Below are positions 43,911 through 54,564 of a stretch of 64,000 nt of DNA, one piece after another. A program made the translations under genes and the position numbers. Every line of letters starts with the position of its first letter. The stretch's first letter is position 1. Source of the DNA: Shewanella litoralis (GTDB lineage: Bacteria > Pseudomonadota > Gammaproteobacteria > Enterobacterales > Shewanellaceae); the NCBI RefSeq assembly GCF_009828585.1, contig NZ_WSRZ01000001.1, forward strand, positions 361,382 to 425,381. The letters are read 5' to 3'. The notes under the pieces were generated by a model, which ran no database searches, was not told the DNA's origin, and saw only the letters and a list, made by a program, of their open reading frames with translations.

Positions 43911-45182
43911 ATCATTAAATGATTGCCAAAGTGAATCGATAAACGAAAATTGTTTAGCTAATGCGCCACGGTTTTGTGTCACCACCGCTAACGCGGCTGT
44001 CGATGCTTGTTGGTATTGATTGTCGTTACTCCAATTAGCCACTAATCGTTGAGCAAGATCGTCGGCTCCTGCAACACATTGCAATCCACCTGCATTGGCA
44101 AGCAACTCGGTAATTTCAGCAAAATTCCAATGATTAGGGCCAACGTATACAGGTAAACCCATTGCTGCGGGTTCGAGCGGATTATGCCCACCACCCTCAA
44201 TTAATGTGCCCCCCACAAAAGCCTGATCGGCTGCGCCATAGAGCATTAATAATTCCCCCATGGTATCGCCGAGTAACACTTGAGTATCAATACTGACGTC
44301 ATCATTCATACTCCGACGGGCCAACTTAAAACCGGCTTGAGTAATGGTAATGGCCGCTAAATTAAATTGCTCTGGATGACGAGGCGCCATTATCAGTAAT
44401 GCATCAGGAAAGTTCACTAACAGCTGCTTATGCGCCGCTAATATCGCAGCAAACTCGCCAGGATGGACGCTACCAGCAACCCAAATAGGTGTATCAGTTC
44501 GCTGCCATAGGCTTCGAGTTTGCAACGCCTGTCGTTTTTTATCGGGATCGATAGTGAGGTCAAATTTAAGGCTGCCACAAACGTGTATTTGCTGCGGTTT
44601 AACACCCAAGGCAATAAAGCGTTCAGACTCAGCTTGTGTTTGCACCAGTATTACATCTAACAGCGTTAACATTGGGGCCGATAAACGTGGTTTACTGGCA
44701 TACTTGGCTGCCGATTTTTGTGACAAACGTGCATTGGCTAATATCAGTGACGCGCCCTGTTTTTTGGAAAAATAGAGTAAGTTAGGCCATAACTCTGTCT
44801 CCATAATAATCACATGTTTGGGCTGTATTTGGCATAAAAAACGTTTAACCGTATAGGCAAAGTCAAAAGGCAGATAACAATGCTGCACCTTATCACCCAA
44901 TGCTTTTACCACTTCTGCAGAGCCTGTAGGGCTGGTAGTGGTGACGGTAAATGTGTATTGCGGATGCTGCGCCATGAGCTTTTTAATCAGCGGAATGGCC
45001 GCCAGGGTTTCTCCCATCGATACGCTATGGACTAACACATCAGTAGGCTTTAATTTGGCAAAGCCGAATCGCTCAGACCATCGATGGCGATAATCAGAAC
45101 TTTTAATCGCTCGAAAGGCCAAATACATGACAACCAGAGGCAATAAGAGATACAAAAAGAAAGAATATAAGGAACGGTTCAT
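43896..45182 (-). CDS. waaA: Kdo transferase WaaA
   Basis: 428 residues. An N-terminal membrane anchor (YSFFLYLLLPLVVMYLAFRAI) is followed by the RxxERFG segment RWSERFGFA, HSVSMGET, METELWPNL, VAGSVHPGE and the GGTLIEGGGHNPLEPAAMGLPV donor site, all standard for WaaA. It transfers Kdo from CMP-Kdo to lipid IVA. Organisms with a Kdo kinase typically carry a single phosphorylated Kdo, and kdkA is indeed adjacent. Divergent from the TetR gene. Confidence 0.95.
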   Translation of the reverse strand: MNRSLYSFFLYLLLPLVVMYLAFRAIKSSDYRHRWSERFGFAKLKPTDVLVHSVSMGETLAAIPLIKKLMAQHPQYTFTVTTTSPTGSAEVVKALGDKVQHCYLPFDFAYTVKRFLCQIQPKHVIIMETELWPNLLYFSKKQGASLILANARLSQKSAAKYASKPRLSAPMLTLLDVILVQTQAESERFIALGVKPQQIHVCGSLKFDLTIDPDKKRQALQTRSLWQRTDTPIWVAGSVHPGEFAAILAAHKQLLVNFPDALLIMAPRHPEQFNLAAITITQAGFKLARRSMNDDVSIDTQVLLGDTMGELLMLYGAADQAFVGGTLIEGGGHNPLEPAAMGLPVYVGPNHWNFAEITELLANAGGLQCVAGADDLAQRLVANWSNDNQYQQASTAALAVVTQNRGALAKQFSFIDSLWQSFNDLNRV

Positions 45183-45312
45183 AACAGAATAGTCAGCGAT
45201 TTTTGCTTGTCAGATAAACACAATGTTAACATACTCATATTGAGTCGGCTTAATGAAATGTTATCGCTGTAATAAGCCAATATCCTAAGCTAATAATGAA
45301 TACGGAAATCAT

Positions 45313-45969
45313 ATGAAAACCCGCGACAAGATCGTTTTTGCCAGTCTAGAACTGTTTAACGAACACGGTGAACGTAGTATTACCACCAACCACATCGCCG
45401 CTCACTTAGGCATTAGTCCGGGTAACTTGTATTATCACTTTCGCAATAAAGAAGACATTATCAACTCGATTTTCGCTCAATACGAAAGTCACTTAGAGTC
45501 AGGCTTTAAGCCTTATGACGATGTGCCCATTACCATCGAATTATTAATGGGTTACTTCGATGCCATGTTTTATACCTTGTGGCAATTCCGCTTTATGTAT
45601 GCCAACCTAGCCGATATTTTAAGCCGTGACGAAGCGCTTAAAAAACGTTACTTACATGCGCAACAACAGGTGCTTAACCGCTCGAGTGATATTTTGCGTA
45701 AGCTGAAAAAAGACGGTTTTCTGGATGTTGACGACAACAAAGTGACCGCGCTAGCAGACACCATAAAAATGATGGTCAGTTTTTGGATTAGTTACCAGCT
45801 GACCCAATCGAGCACATCTAGCATCACCAAAGCGACTTTGTATGATGGCCTGTTACGGGTGTTGATGATATTCCAGGCTTATGAAACACCGGCATCGTCG
45901 GCAACCTTCAGCCGATTAGAGCAACATTATCTCGACATCGCCAGCCAAGAGCGCCATCAAGCCGCGTAA
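45313..45969 (+). CDS. TetR/AcrR-family transcriptional regulator
   Basis: 218 residues. Helix-turn-helix in the first 50 residues (KTRDKIVFASLELFNEHGERSITTNHIAAHLGISPGNLYYHFRNKEDI). The ligand domain (about 60-210) is helical without motifs that reveal the ligand. It lies divergent from waaA with 130 bases between and is followed by its own terminator, so it is monocistronic. Envelope-gene control is possible because of the neighbour, but unproven. Confidence 0.88.
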   Translation: MKTRDKIVFASLELFNEHGERSITTNHIAAHLGISPGNLYYHFRNKEDIINSIFAQYESHLESGFKPYDDVPITIELLMGYFDAMFYTLWQFRFMYANLADILSRDEALKKRYLHAQQQVLNRSSDILRKLKKDGFLDVDDNKVTALADTIKMMVSFWISYQLTQSSTSSITKATLYDGLLRVLMIFQAYETPASSATFSRLEQHYLDIASQERHQAA

Positions 45970-46021
45970 TCAAAAGCTGACATATAAGCCATATATTAAG
46001 CACATGACAATACCTTCCAAT

Positions 46022-46069
46022 CCGCCAATATCAGACTACAATTGTGCTTTGATATGTGCGGATTTTTTT
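46022..46069 (+). terminator. Terminator of the TetR gene
   Basis: CCGC-(CA)-ATATCA and TGATAT-(GT)-GCGG form a stem with one internal loop, followed by A and seven Ts. The remainder up to kbl (about 230 bases) shows only a small CGCT/AGCG hairpin and no gene. Confidence 0.7.
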
Positions 46070-46302
46070 GCGCTATTCCCAGCAATGAAATCCCATGATT
46101 GCACTTGTTAATGATTAGTTTTTTTAATGCGAACAATCACTAGCCCTAATCTAATTCATGTTGGTCTGACGACTAAAAAAAACGCTGTGGAGCGGCAATA
46201 ATAAAGGTTAGAATGCCAGCAACTCCAAAACACCCTTCAATTACAGCGGTGTTTTACTGCGTGATTTGGATAAGCATAATAACCATATTTAGGAGAACAC
46301 AG

Positions 46303-47496
46303 GTGGCATCTACCTCTTTTTACGACCGTATCAATCAACAAATTGCCGATGTTAAAGCAGATGGCCTATACAAAAGTGAACGCATCATTGCTTCAGCTCA
46401 ACAGACAGCCATTGAAGTAAACCACGAAAAAGTGATTAACTTTTGTGCCAACAACTATTTAGGCTTAGCCAACCACCCAGAACTAATTCAAGCGGCCAAA
46501 GCAGGCTTAGACAGCCATGGTTTTGGTATGGCATCTGTGCGTTTTATTTGCGGAACTCAAGACACTCACAAGCAATTAGAAGCAAGCCTGAGTGAATTTT
46601 TGGGCATGGAAGACACGATTCTTTATTCTTCATGTTTTGACGCTAACGCCGGTTTATTCGAAACCTTATTAGACGCCGAAGACGCGATTGTGTCAGATGC
46701 GTTAAACCATGCCTCTATTATTGACGGTGTGCGTTTATGTAAAGCTAAACGTTTCCGTTATGCCAACAACGACATGGCTGATCTTGAAACACAATTAATT
46801 GCAGCTCAAGCAGCCGGCGCACGCAATATTTTAATTGCAACCGACGGTGTATTCTCAATGGACGGCGTTATCGCTAACCTCAAAGGTGTGTGCGATCTTG
46901 CCGATAAATACGGCGCACTGGTTATGGTTGATGACTCGCATGCCGTTGGCTTTATTGGCCAAAATGGCCGTGGAACCCACGAATACTGTGACGTGATGGA
47001 CCGTGTAGACATTATTACCGGTACATTAGGTAAAGCATTAGGTGGTGCGTCAGGTGGATTTACCGCAGCCAAAAAAGAAGTGGTTGAATGGCTACGCCAG
47101 CGCTCGCGCCCTTACCTGTTTTCAAACTCATTAGCACCGTCAATCGTTAGCGCCTCAATTCGCGTACTCGAAATGCTTAAAACAGGCCAAGATTTACGTG
47201 AAGCCGTATGGGAAAACAGCCGCTATTTCCGCGAGCAAATGTCAGCTTCGGGCTTTACCTTGGGCGGCGCCGACCATGCAATTATTCCGGTCATGATTGG
47301 CGATGCCAAACTGGCCAGTGACTTTTCAAACAAGTTGCTTGCTGAACATATCTACGTCATTGGCTTCTCGTTCCCTGTAGTACCAAAAGGCCAAGCGCGT
47401 ATTCGCACCCAAATGTCTGCTGCACATACTCGTGAGCAACTAGACCATGCTATCAGCGCCTTTACCCGTATCGGTAAAGAAATGGGTATTATCTAA
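46303..47496 (+). CDS. kbl: 2-amino-3-ketobutyrate CoA ligase (glycine C-acetyltransferase) Kbl
   Basis: 397 residues from GTG 46303, seven bases after AGGAG; the longer frame from 46213 adds 30 residues absent from E. coli Kbl (398). PLP enzyme of the alpha-oxoamine synthase family: [31 protein letters not shown], and the PLP lysine in [14 protein letters not shown]. It splits 2-amino-3-ketobutyrate into glycine and acetyl-CoA. tdh follows after 41 bases. Confidence 0.96.
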   Translation: MASTSFYDRINQQIADVKADGLYKSERIIASAQQTAIEVNHEKVINFCANNYLGLANHPELIQAAKAGLDSHGFGMASVRFICGTQDTHKQLEASLSEFLGMEDTILYSSCFDANAGLFETLLDAEDAIVSDALNHASIIDGVRLCKAKRFRYANNDMADLETQLIAAQAAGARNILIATDGVFSMDGVIANLKGVCDLADKYGALVMVDDSHAVGFIGQNGRGTHEYCDVMDRVDIITGTLGKALGGASGGFTAAKKEVVEWLRQRSRPYLFSNSLAPSIVSASIRVLEMLKTGQDLREAVWENSRYFREQMSASGFTLGGADHAIIPVMIGDAKLASDFSNKLLAEHIYVIGFSFPVVPKGQARIRTQMSAAHTREQLDHAISAFTRIGKEMGII

Positions 47497-47537
47497 CTCG
47501 CTCACGTCAATAAGCTCGGGAATATTAGGTTACTAAG

Positions 47538-48563
47538 ATGAAAGCATTAAGCAAATTAAAGCCTGAAGAAGGCATCTGGATGGTTGATGCACCAAAACCA
47601 GAAATGGGTCATAACGATCTATTAATTAAAATTCGTAAAACCGCTATTTGCGGAACCGACGTGCATATCTACAACTGGGACGAATGGTCACAAAAAACCA
47701 TTCCTGTTCCTATGATTGCCGGCCATGAATACGTGGGCGAAGTGGTCGACATGGGCCAAGAAGTGCGCGGCTTTGCCATTGGCGATCGCGTCTCTGGTGA
47801 AGGCCACATTACCTGTGGTTATTGCCGTAACTGCCGTGGTGGTCGTACTCATTTATGTCGCAATACTTCTGGCGTAGGTGTAAACCGTGATGGTGCCTTT
47901 GCAGAATACCTTGTATTACCGGCCTTTAATGCATTCAAAATTCCAGCTGACATTCCTGATGACTTAGCCGCTATTTTTGATCCATTTGGTAATGCAGTGC
48001 ATACCGCGTTGTCATTTGATTTAGTCGGTGAAGATGTATTAATCACCGGTGCTGGCCCGATTGGTATTATGGCAGCTGCCGTGTGTAAACATGTTGGTGC
48101 ACGTCATGTTGTCATTACTGACGTAAACGAATATCGCTTAGATTTAGCCCGTAAAATGGGCGCGACTCGCGCAGTTAACGTGGCCAAAGAAAGCTTAAAA
48201 GATGTGATGAAAGATCTCGGCATGACTGAAGGGTTCGATGTCGGCTTAGAAATGTCTGGTGTACCGTCAGCATTTCACGCCATGTTAGACACCATGAACC
48301 ATGGCGGCAAAATTGCCATGCTGGGTATTCCGGGTGGCGAGATGGCCATTGATTGGAGCAAAATCATTTTTAAAGGCTTAATCATCAAAGGCATTTACGG
48401 CCGTGAGATGTTTGAAACCTGGTATAAAATGGCCAGCTTAATCCAATCAGGCTTAGACTTAACCCCAATCATTACACATCATTTTAATGTGGATGATTTC
48501 CAGCAAGGCTTCGATGCAATGCGCTCAGGCCAATCTGGCAAAGTGATTTTAAGCTGGGATTAA
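47538..48563 (+). CDS. tdh: L-threonine 3-dehydrogenase Tdh
   Basis: 341 residues, exactly the E. coli length. Zinc-dependent medium-chain dehydrogenase: catalytic zinc Cys in [21 protein letters not shown], four structural zinc cysteines in [15 protein letters not shown], and the NAD fold [10 protein letters not shown]. It oxidises threonine to 2-amino-3-ketobutyrate, which Kbl cleaves; the gene pair forms a complete pathway to glycine. A hairpin terminates the operon. Confidence 0.97.
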   Translation: MKALSKLKPEEGIWMVDAPKPEMGHNDLLIKIRKTAICGTDVHIYNWDEWSQKTIPVPMIAGHEYVGEVVDMGQEVRGFAIGDRVSGEGHITCGYCRNCRGGRTHLCRNTSGVGVNRDGAFAEYLVLPAFNAFKIPADIPDDLAAIFDPFGNAVHTALSFDLVGEDVLITGAGPIGIMAAAVCKHVGARHVVITDVNEYRLDLARKMGATRAVNVAKESLKDVMKDLGMTEGFDVGLEMSGVPSAFHAMLDTMNHGGKIAMLGIPGGEMAIDWSKIIFKGLIIKGIYGREMFETWYKMASLIQSGLDLTPIITHHFNVDDFQQGFDAMRSGQSGKVILSWD

Positions 48564-48594
48564 TCCCCAAGATTATTATCACCGGCACTCTCAG

Positions 48595-48616
48595 GGGGTT
48601 GTATTTATACAACCCC
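48595..48616 (+). terminator. Stem-loop terminator after kbl-tdh
   Basis: GGGGTTGTAT and ATACAACCCC form a perfect stem with a minimal loop, 31 bases after tdh. The downstream T-run is short (TTGTTG). Confidence 0.7.
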
Positions 48617-48671
48617 TTGTTGCAAACTGGCCTCCATAGAATCGCAATTCGTACACTTTATAGGTAATACC

Positions 48672-48980
48672 ATGTCTGGTTTTAAACACTTGTCTGTTAA
48701 TGAGCTAATCCATATGTCTGAGGCATCTAAAGAGGTGCAGGTTGTTGATATTCGTGACGCAGCTAGCTTTGCTGCTGGCCATATTCAACACTCAGTTAAT
48801 TTAACCAATGAAAACTTAGCCCACTATATTGCAGCTGCAGATATGGATAAGCCGCTTGTAGTTGTGTGTTATCACGGTATGAGCAGCCAAAGCGCGGCAA
48901 ATTATTTAAATGAACAAGGCTTTGATGATGTATACAGTCTTGACGGTGGTTTCAGTGCCTGGAGCCTCGCCCACTCATGA
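48672..48980 (+). CDS. glpE: Thiosulfate sulfurtransferase GlpE (single-domain rhodanese)
   Basis: 102 residues. The active loop is [14 protein letters not shown] with catalytic Cys near residue 66, followed by [15 protein letters not shown]. It transfers sulfur from thiosulfate to a thiophilic acceptor such as cyanide or thioredoxin. It overlaps glpG by four bases, the standard gammaproteobacterial pair, though glpR/glpD are not here. Confidence 0.93.
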   Translation: MSGFKHLSVNELIHMSEASKEVQVVDIRDAASFAAGHIQHSVNLTNENLAHYIAAADMDKPLVVVCYHGMSSQSAANYLNEQGFDDVYSLDGGFSAWSLAHS

Positions 48981-49825
48981 TAGAAATAGGTCAACTTCCT
49001 AACGCCCGTGCTGCACAAGCATTCATTGATTACCTTAAAGGGTTGAACATTCAATGCCATGCAGTGCAACATGCCCAGGGTGTTGGCCTAATGATTAGCA
49101 ATCCTGCTGATGAATCACAAGCGCGCGTTGAACTCGAGCAATTTGCTAACAATCCCTATGACAGTAAATATCTACAAGCCTCATGGGACAATGGTGACAC
49201 CACGGCGCAATTTAACTATGGCCCAGGCGCTAAAGGATTGCTGCAACAATTTTTAACTGGTGCTGGCCCGCTTACACTAATAACATTCTTTGCTTGTGTC
49301 GCGGTATTTGCCGGGATGAACTTAGGCTTTGCTGATGCGATATACACTCAACTCTCGTTTTTTGGCGCAGTTCCACAAAGTGATATCAGCCAAATATGGC
49401 GTTTATTTACCCCAAGCCTAATGCACTTTTCTGCCATGCATATCATCTTTAATTTACTCTGGTGGTGGTATTTAGGTGGCAAAATTGAAACCAGCCTCGG
49501 TGTTAGGCCGCTGCTATTTTTATTAGTGATTGCTGGAACGATTCCCAGCGTAGTGCAGTTTTATATGACTGGGCCAAACTTTGGCGGCTTGTCTGGCGTG
49601 GTTTATGCCGTAGTTGGGTACACATGGCTAATGGGTGTTAGACAACCCAAGTGTGGCATCCATTTACCGCAAGCCTATATGGGATTTATGATGGTGTGGT
49701 TGGTGCTTGGCTTTACAGACATACTCGGTATGCCAATTGCCAACGGCGCTCACATTGGCGGTTTACTCGTCGGCCTGGCGCAAGCACTGTTTGACAGCCG
49801 TAAACAACAGCGTAATAGCCAATAG
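48977..49825 (+). CDS. glpG: Rhomboid intramembrane protease GlpG
   Basis: 282 residues. A cytoplasmic N-terminal domain (about 1-85) precedes six membrane helices. The catalytic Ser is in [14 protein letters not shown], the His in [12 protein letters not shown], and the loop-1 WR motif is [28 protein letters not shown]. All functional residues are retained. It cleaves single-pass membrane proteins within the bilayer. Confidence 0.96.
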   Translation: MIEIGQLPNARAAQAFIDYLKGLNIQCHAVQHAQGVGLMISNPADESQARVELEQFANNPYDSKYLQASWDNGDTTAQFNYGPGAKGLLQQFLTGAGPLTLITFFACVAVFAGMNLGFADAIYTQLSFFGAVPQSDISQIWRLFTPSLMHFSAMHIIFNLLWWWYLGGKIETSLGVRPLLFLLVIAGTIPSVVQFYMTGPNFGGLSGVVYAVVGYTWLMGVRQPKCGIHLPQAYMGFMMVWLVLGFTDILGMPIANGAHIGGLLVGLAQALFDSRKQQRNSQ

Positions 49826-49833
49826 CATCAAAC

Positions 49834-49859
49834 AAAAACCACCGTACAAGGTGGTTTTT
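49834..49859. terminator. Bidirectional terminator between glpG and elbB
   Basis: AAAAACCACC-GTACAA-GGTGGTTTTT gives A- and T-flanked arms suitable for both converging genes. Confidence 0.85.
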
Positions 49860-49878
49860 GTTTTCACAACTGTAACGA

Positions 49879-50535
49879 TTAATCCATCATTTCAATCACT
49901 TTATTCACTAGTTTTTCAATTCCTACATGAGCTTCTAATATTGATGTTGCCAACATATACGCAGGTGTACTCACCACTTTATGTACTTCATCAACTACAA
50001 TATCATCCACTTTAACAGCCTGATGCTTTCCGCCCATCTCGTTAAACGCCTGTGCAGTGTCGTTGTCGTTACCAATCGTCCCTGTCGCACCTTGGCCGTA
50101 AATCTGTGGGATCATCACCGGAGAAATACACACAAAACCAACCGGTTTACGGGCATTGGCAAAATCGCGAATAAAGTTCTCCACAATTGGGTTTATATGG
50201 CAGCTGCTACCCGTTGTAGCAAAATTTGATAAGTTCTTCGCCGCCCCAAAACCACCAGGGATCACTAACCCATCATAATCATTTACATCTAAATTACTGG
50301 CATTGAGCACTTCACCACGGGCAATACGAGCAGACTCAACCAACACATTACGGGTTTCGTCATTACTCACCTCACCCGTTAAATGGTTCACCACATGCAT
50401 TTGAGCAATGTCAGGAGCAAAACATTGATATTGCGCACCTGCACGGGTAATGGCCAGCAAACTCAACACGGCTTCATGAATTTCAGAGCCATCAAACACT
50501 CCACATCCACTCAGTAACACAGCTATCTTTTTCAT
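49879..50535 (-). CDS. elbB: Isoprenoid-biosynthesis-associated glyoxalase ElbB
   Basis: 218 residues from ATG 50535, with AAGGTGA upstream; an ATG five codons earlier lacks a site. DJ-1/PfpI superfamily: KKIAVLLSGCGVFDGSEIHE at the start, VIPGGFGAAKNLS, and the nucleophile region PVGFVCISPVMIPQI with Cys near 136. E. coli ElbB (217 residues) has weak glyoxalase activity and affects isoprenoid yield. Function in Shewanella untested. Confidence 0.92.
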   Translation of the reverse strand: MKKIAVLLSGCGVFDGSEIHEAVLSLLAITRAGAQYQCFAPDIAQMHVVNHLTGEVSNDETRNVLVESARIARGEVLNASNLDVNDYDGLVIPGGFGAAKNLSNFATTGSSCHINPIVENFIRDFANARKPVGFVCISPVMIPQIYGQGATGTIGNDNDTAQAFNEMGGKHQAVKVDDIVVDEVHKVVSTPAYMLATSILEAHVGIEKLVNKVIEMMD

Positions 50536-51175
50536 GCTATTCACCTTCATTGTAATGACAGTTTGGCGCTACGACTTAACGCCTTCAGTCGTGACACCTA
50601 TAGATTGAGCGCTTAGTTGTACTTTTGACAGCTCTTTTAATTGAACGATTTATTGTACTTTTTATTGATAATGTAAAATTTACAACATAAATCCAACAAA
50701 ACGGTTGATCTGATTAAAAATCATGCTAACTTAGAACGTCGAATTTACCTGGTGGGCTTTTTTTAGCCATAAAACATCATTTAAATTCATTGTGGCTTAA
50801 CTGACATCAATAAAAAAGTCCACAAATTAGTTATATTTATTGAAATTAATAAATAGCTCACAAAAATAAAAATAATAAATAAAATTCAACAAGTTACTGA
50901 TTTCATTTCAAGCCGTAAGAAAATCTATCCAACAACGTTGATTATTTCACTCACAGACTTATCCACAGGCTGCGGGTTATTTTTCGTGGGTAAAAATCAA
51001 CATTTTGTCACCTTGTCATCTCAGCCAAACTCACCAACCGCGCGGCTTGTCGGACCATCAAAGTCTTGCTCACTTTAAGAGATAAATTGACGACAATCTC
51101 ACAAGTACCTTGAGGTGCTGTGGGTATAATGTCATCCTATCGGTCTCGCAAAATACACAATACGAAAATCATATT
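50536..51175. other. 640-bp AT-rich region upstream of polA
   Basis: No plausible gene. One perfect DnaA box TTATCCACA lies at 50959-50967. The polA -10 box TATAAT (51125-51130) sits 46 bases before the polA ATG; the -35 is not obvious. Stretches around 50690-50900 are very AT-rich. A single box is far too little for a replication origin. Confidence 0.6.
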
Positions 51176-53932
51176 ATGCCTACAATTCCGAATAATCCGC
51201 TTATCCTTGTCGATGGCTCTTCTTATCTTTATCGCGCTTATTATGCGCCGCCTCATTTAACGAATTCAAAAGGTGAAGCGACAGGTGCGGTTTATGGTGT
51301 TGTTAACATGCTACGGAGTTTATTGAGCCGTTACAGCCCTAGCCATATTGCTGTGGTATTTGACGCTAAAGGCAAAACCTTTCGTAACGACATGTATGGC
51401 GAATATAAAGCGCAACGCCCACCGATGCCAGATGATCTTCGCAGCCAAATAGAACCACTGCACCGTATTATTCACGCCATGGGGTTACCGCTGATTAGTA
51501 TCTCAGGTGTTGAAGCAGATGACGTCATTGGCACCATAGCCTTGCAAGCGAGCAAAGAGGGCCGTGCAACGCTAATCAGTACTGGCGATAAAGACATGGC
51601 GCAGCTGGTCAACGAACACGTGACCTTAATCAATACCATGACAGACACCATCATGGGCCCCGAAGAAGTTAAAACTAAATTTGGCGTTGGCCCAGACCGT
51701 ATTATTGATTTTTTAGCATTAATGGGTGACAAAGCCGATAACATTCCCGGCTTGCCTGGTGTGGGTGAGAAAACCGCATTAGCCATGTTAACCGGTGTAG
51801 GCAGTGTGGCGCAGCTACTGGCCGATCCACAAAGTGTGGTTGAGGTGGGCTTTAGAGGCGCCAAAACCATGCCAGCTAAAATTATCGATAACGCTGATAT
51901 GCTTAAGCTCTCTTATGAACTTGCTACCATCAAAACCGATGTCGAATTAGAGCAAGACTGGCATGAGTTGAATGTTAAGCCACAAGATCGCGATGAATTA
52001 ATCAAATGTTTTGGTGAAATGGAGTTTAAGCGTTGGTTAGCAGAAGTCCTAGACAACAAACAACCTACAGGCACTGTTAGCCAAGATAGTGACGAAGAAA
52101 TTACCGTCTCAGCCGCTATCGAAGTCGAATATGAAACCATTCTTAGCGAAGAAGCATTAGACAAATGGATTGATGAACTCAGTAAAGCTGAACTGATTGC
52201 CGTTGATACTGAAACAACCAGCCTTAATTACATGGAAGCCCAGCTTGTGGGATTATCCTTTGCCACTCAGGCAGGCAAGGCAGCATATCTGCCATTAGCC
52301 CATGATTACCTGGATGCCCCACAACAACTCGACAAAGCCGCAACGCTTGAAAAGCTGCGTCCTATCTTAGAGGGTAAAACGCCACAAAAAGTCGGTCAAA
52401 ATCTAAAGTATGATATGAGTATTTTAGCCAATGCTGGCATTAAGCTTGGCGGCGTACGCTTTGACACCATGCTTGAATCATATGTATTTAACTCGGTGGC
52501 ATCACGTCATGATATGGATGGCTTGGCACTCAAATATCTAGGCCATAAAAATATCAGTTTTGAGGACGTCGCAGGTAAAGGTTCCAAGCAGCGGACCTTT
52601 AATCAAATAGACCTAGACACTGCCGGGCCATACGCCGCAGAAGATGCCGATATCACGCTCCGTTTACATGAACACTTATGGCCTCGTTTAGAAAAAGAAT
52701 CAGAATTAGCCTCAGTATTTAACGAATTAGAACTGCCGTTAATTCAGGTATTGTCAGACGTTGAACGCCAGGGTGTGTTAATCGACTCAATGTTACTGAG
52801 TCAGCAAAGTGGCGAACTGGCTCAAAAACTCGACGACCTTGAAAATAAAGCTTACGAAATTGCCGGCGAGAAGTTTAACCTCGCATCGCCTAAGCAACTG
52901 CAAACGCTCTTCTTTGAAAAACTTAACTACCCAGTTAAAAAGAAAACCCCAAAAGGTGCCCCTTCAACTTCAGAAGAAGTGTTAGTTGAGTTAGCCTTAG
53001 ACTATCCGCTGCCTAAAATTATTCTTGAGCACCGTAGCCTGGCTAAATTAAAAAGCACCTACACAGATAAATTGCCGCTGATGGTCAATGCCACCACCGG
53101 CCGCGTCCATACTAGCTACCATCAAGCCAATGCCGCTACCGGGCGTTTGTCGTCCAGCGAGCCTAACTTACAAAACATCCCTATTCGTTCCGAAGAAGGC
53201 CGCCGCATTCGCCAGGCCTTTATTGCCCCTGCCGGTCGTAAAATTTTAGCGGCCGACTATTCGCAAATCGAATTACGCATTATGGCCCACTTATCTCAAG
53301 ACAACGGCTTATTAACCGCATTTGCTGCAGGTAAAGACATCCATAGAGCCACCGCAGCAGAAGTCTTTGGTGTTCACTTTGAAGAAGTCACCACCGAACA
53401 GCGTCGCCGCGCTAAAGCCGTTAACTTTGGCTTAATTTACGGTATGTCTGCGTTTGGTTTAGCTAAGCAATTAGATATTCCGCGTAACGAAGCACAAACC
53501 TACATCGACACCTATTTTGCTCGTTATCCTGGTGTGTTGAAGTATATGGAAGAAACACGTGCTGATGCCGCCGAGCAAGGTTATGTATCGACTCTATTTG
53601 GTCGACGCTTGTACCTGCCAGAAATCAACGACCGTAATGCCATGCGCCGTCAAGCCGCTGAGCGCGCCGCCATTAACGCACCGATGCAAGGCACAGCTGC
53701 CGATATCATCAAAAAAGCCATGATTGCCATTCACCAGTGGATTAATCAAGACACGCAAGGTGAAATCACTCTCATTATGCAAGTACACGATGAATTGGTG
53801 TTTGAAGTTGATGAAGCACAAGCTGACGCACTTAAAACCAAAGTGTGCGACCTAATGGCACAGGCAGCAGCTCTTGATGTGCCATTGCTTGCAGAGGCAG
53901 GAATAGGCGATAACTGGGACGAGGCCCACTAA
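51176..53932 (+). CDS. polA: DNA polymerase I PolA
   Basis: 918 residues from ATG 51176 (E. coli 928); 22 upstream in-frame residues are not family sequence. The 5'-3' exonuclease occupies about 1-290 ([34 protein letters not shown]). The 3'-5' exonuclease at about 330-520 keeps the metal-binding DTET motif ([11 protein letters not shown]), so proofreading is intact. The polymerase at about 525-918 has motif [16 protein letters not shown], the O-helix [14 protein letters not shown] and motif [11 protein letters not shown]. It serves Okazaki processing and repair. Downstream spf matches the enterobacterial arrangement. Confidence 0.97.
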   Translation: MPTIPNNPLILVDGSSYLYRAYYAPPHLTNSKGEATGAVYGVVNMLRSLLSRYSPSHIAVVFDAKGKTFRNDMYGEYKAQRPPMPDDLRSQIEPLHRIIHAMGLPLISISGVEADDVIGTIALQASKEGRATLISTGDKDMAQLVNEHVTLINTMTDTIMGPEEVKTKFGVGPDRIIDFLALMGDKADNIPGLPGVGEKTALAMLTGVGSVAQLLADPQSVVEVGFRGAKTMPAKIIDNADMLKLSYELATIKTDVELEQDWHELNVKPQDRDELIKCFGEMEFKRWLAEVLDNKQPTGTVSQDSDEEITVSAAIEVEYETILSEEALDKWIDELSKAELIAVDTETTSLNYMEAQLVGLSFATQAGKAAYLPLAHDYLDAPQQLDKAATLEKLRPILEGKTPQKVGQNLKYDMSILANAGIKLGGVRFDTMLESYVFNSVASRHDMDGLALKYLGHKNISFEDVAGKGSKQRTFNQIDLDTAGPYAAEDADITLRLHEHLWPRLEKESELASVFNELELPLIQVLSDVERQGVLIDSMLLSQQSGELAQKLDDLENKAYEIAGEKFNLASPKQLQTLFFEKLNYPVKKKTPKGAPSTSEEVLVELALDYPLPKIILEHRSLAKLKSTYTDKLPLMVNATTGRVHTSYHQANAATGRLSSSEPNLQNIPIRSEEGRRIRQAFIAPAGRKILAADYSQIELRIMAHLSQDNGLLTAFAAGKDIHRATAAEVFGVHFEEVTTEQRRRAKAVNFGLIYGMSAFGLAKQLDIPRNEAQTYIDTYFARYPGVLKYMEETRADAAEQGYVSTLFGRRLYLPEINDRNAMRRQAAERAAINAPMQGTAADIIKKAMIAIHQWINQDTQGEITLIMQVHDELVFEVDEAQADALKTKVCDLMAQAAALDVPLLAEAGIGDNWDEAH

Positions 53933-53975
53933 AGCTAACATTTACATACCTCCTTACGAGTGCTGACTCACCCAT

Positions 53976-54007
53976 AATAATGCCGCTAACCTCAATGCGG
54001 CATTATT
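53976..54007 (+). terminator. polA terminator
   Basis: AATAATGCCGC and GCGGCATTATT form an 11-bp perfect stem around a 10-base loop, 43 bases after polA. Confidence 0.75.
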
Positions 54008-54153
54008 GTTTAAGGCGTCAAATGACCTCTCAATATGAGTAACCTTGTATTCATATCAATATAAAACAGACAACAACTTATCGATCTGATTAACAAATAA
54101 CCAACGATTTGAGGCCGAGCTCACAGTTATTGTGTCTTTTTATGAAAAACAGT

Positions 54154-54182
54154 TTTTCATTTTAAGGCGAATGCGCTATTAT
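54154..54182 (+). promoter_or_regulatory. spf promoter
   Basis: -10 TATTAT (54177-54182) is seven bases before the predicted Spot 42 start. TTTTCA (54154-54159) is a 17-base-spaced -35. The E. coli gene is CRP-repressed; I cannot see a good CRP dyad here. Confidence 0.7.
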
Positions 54183-54189
54183 CTCAGTC

Positions 54190-54298
54190 GTAGGGTACAG
54201 AGGTTAAGATGTTCAATCTTTCAAACCTTTATTTCACTAGAAATAGTGACTAGCCAAATTCGGCGCCCCAGCAACTTAGGTTGCTGGGGCTTTTTTTT
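54190..54298 (+). ncRNA. spf: Spot 42 small RNA
   Basis: The 5' end GTAGGGTACAGAGGTTAAGA and the following TGTTCAATCTTTCAAACCTT closely match E. coli Spot 42. The 3' terminator stem GCCCCAGCAA/TTGCTGGGGC ends in eight Ts. At 109 nt the length equals the E. coli RNA, and its place between polA and engB is conserved. Spot 42 is an Hfq-dependent repressor of secondary carbon metabolism under CRP control. Confidence 0.95.
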
Positions 54299-54364
54299 GG
54301 TTTTTTTTCGTATCTAAAAATATTTAGAGTAAATACTTTAACTTTGATAAAAAAGCAGTTATTC

Positions 54365-54486
54365 TATGGTCATTGAGGGTCATCAAATTGAGTTGGTGGC
54401 ACTTGAGTCTTGTTGAATTTAGCTTCTCCCCAAAAGAGCTAATTTTTGTACCGATAGCCTCTTGGTTGTCGGTTTTTTTTGGATAA
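54365..54486 (+). ncRNA. Candidate unannotated small RNA downstream of spf
   Basis: A possible promoter (TTTAAC, 17 bases, TATTCT) predicts a start near 54365. The sequence contains a TTAGCT/AGCTAA hairpin followed by TTTTTG. It then ends in a 10-bp stem (ACCGATAGCC-TCTT-GGTTGTCGGT, 54450-54473 region, with two G-T pairs) plus eight Ts. spf already terminates at 54298 and engB is on the other strand, so this plus-strand terminator needs its own transcript. The 5' end and expression are unproven. Confidence 0.45.
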
Positions 54487-54507
54487 TTTTCATCAAAAAA
54501 CAGATAT

Positions 54508-54532
54508 AAAAAAACCGACATTAAAGTCGGTT
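54508..54532 (-). terminator. Terminator of engB
   Basis: On the minus strand AACCGAC-TTTAA-GTCGGTT is followed by a T-run, 32 bases after the engB stop. Confidence 0.85.
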
Positions 54533-54564
54533 CATTCAAAAACATGCCTGCATTATATCAAATG

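Noticed and set aside
46070-46302. Glycine or threonine riboswitch before kbl
   Set aside because: No tandem glycine aptamer motifs and no stable leader structure beyond a 4-bp CGCT/AGCG hairpin.
46213-46302. Extended Kbl start
   Set aside because: The extra 30 residues are hydrophobic and not family-like; GTG 46303 has an ideal AGGAG and gives the standard length.
50959-50967. DnaA box as part of a replication origin
   Set aside because: Only one box, no cluster, no 13-mer array, and polA as the only neighbour; insufficient for oriC.
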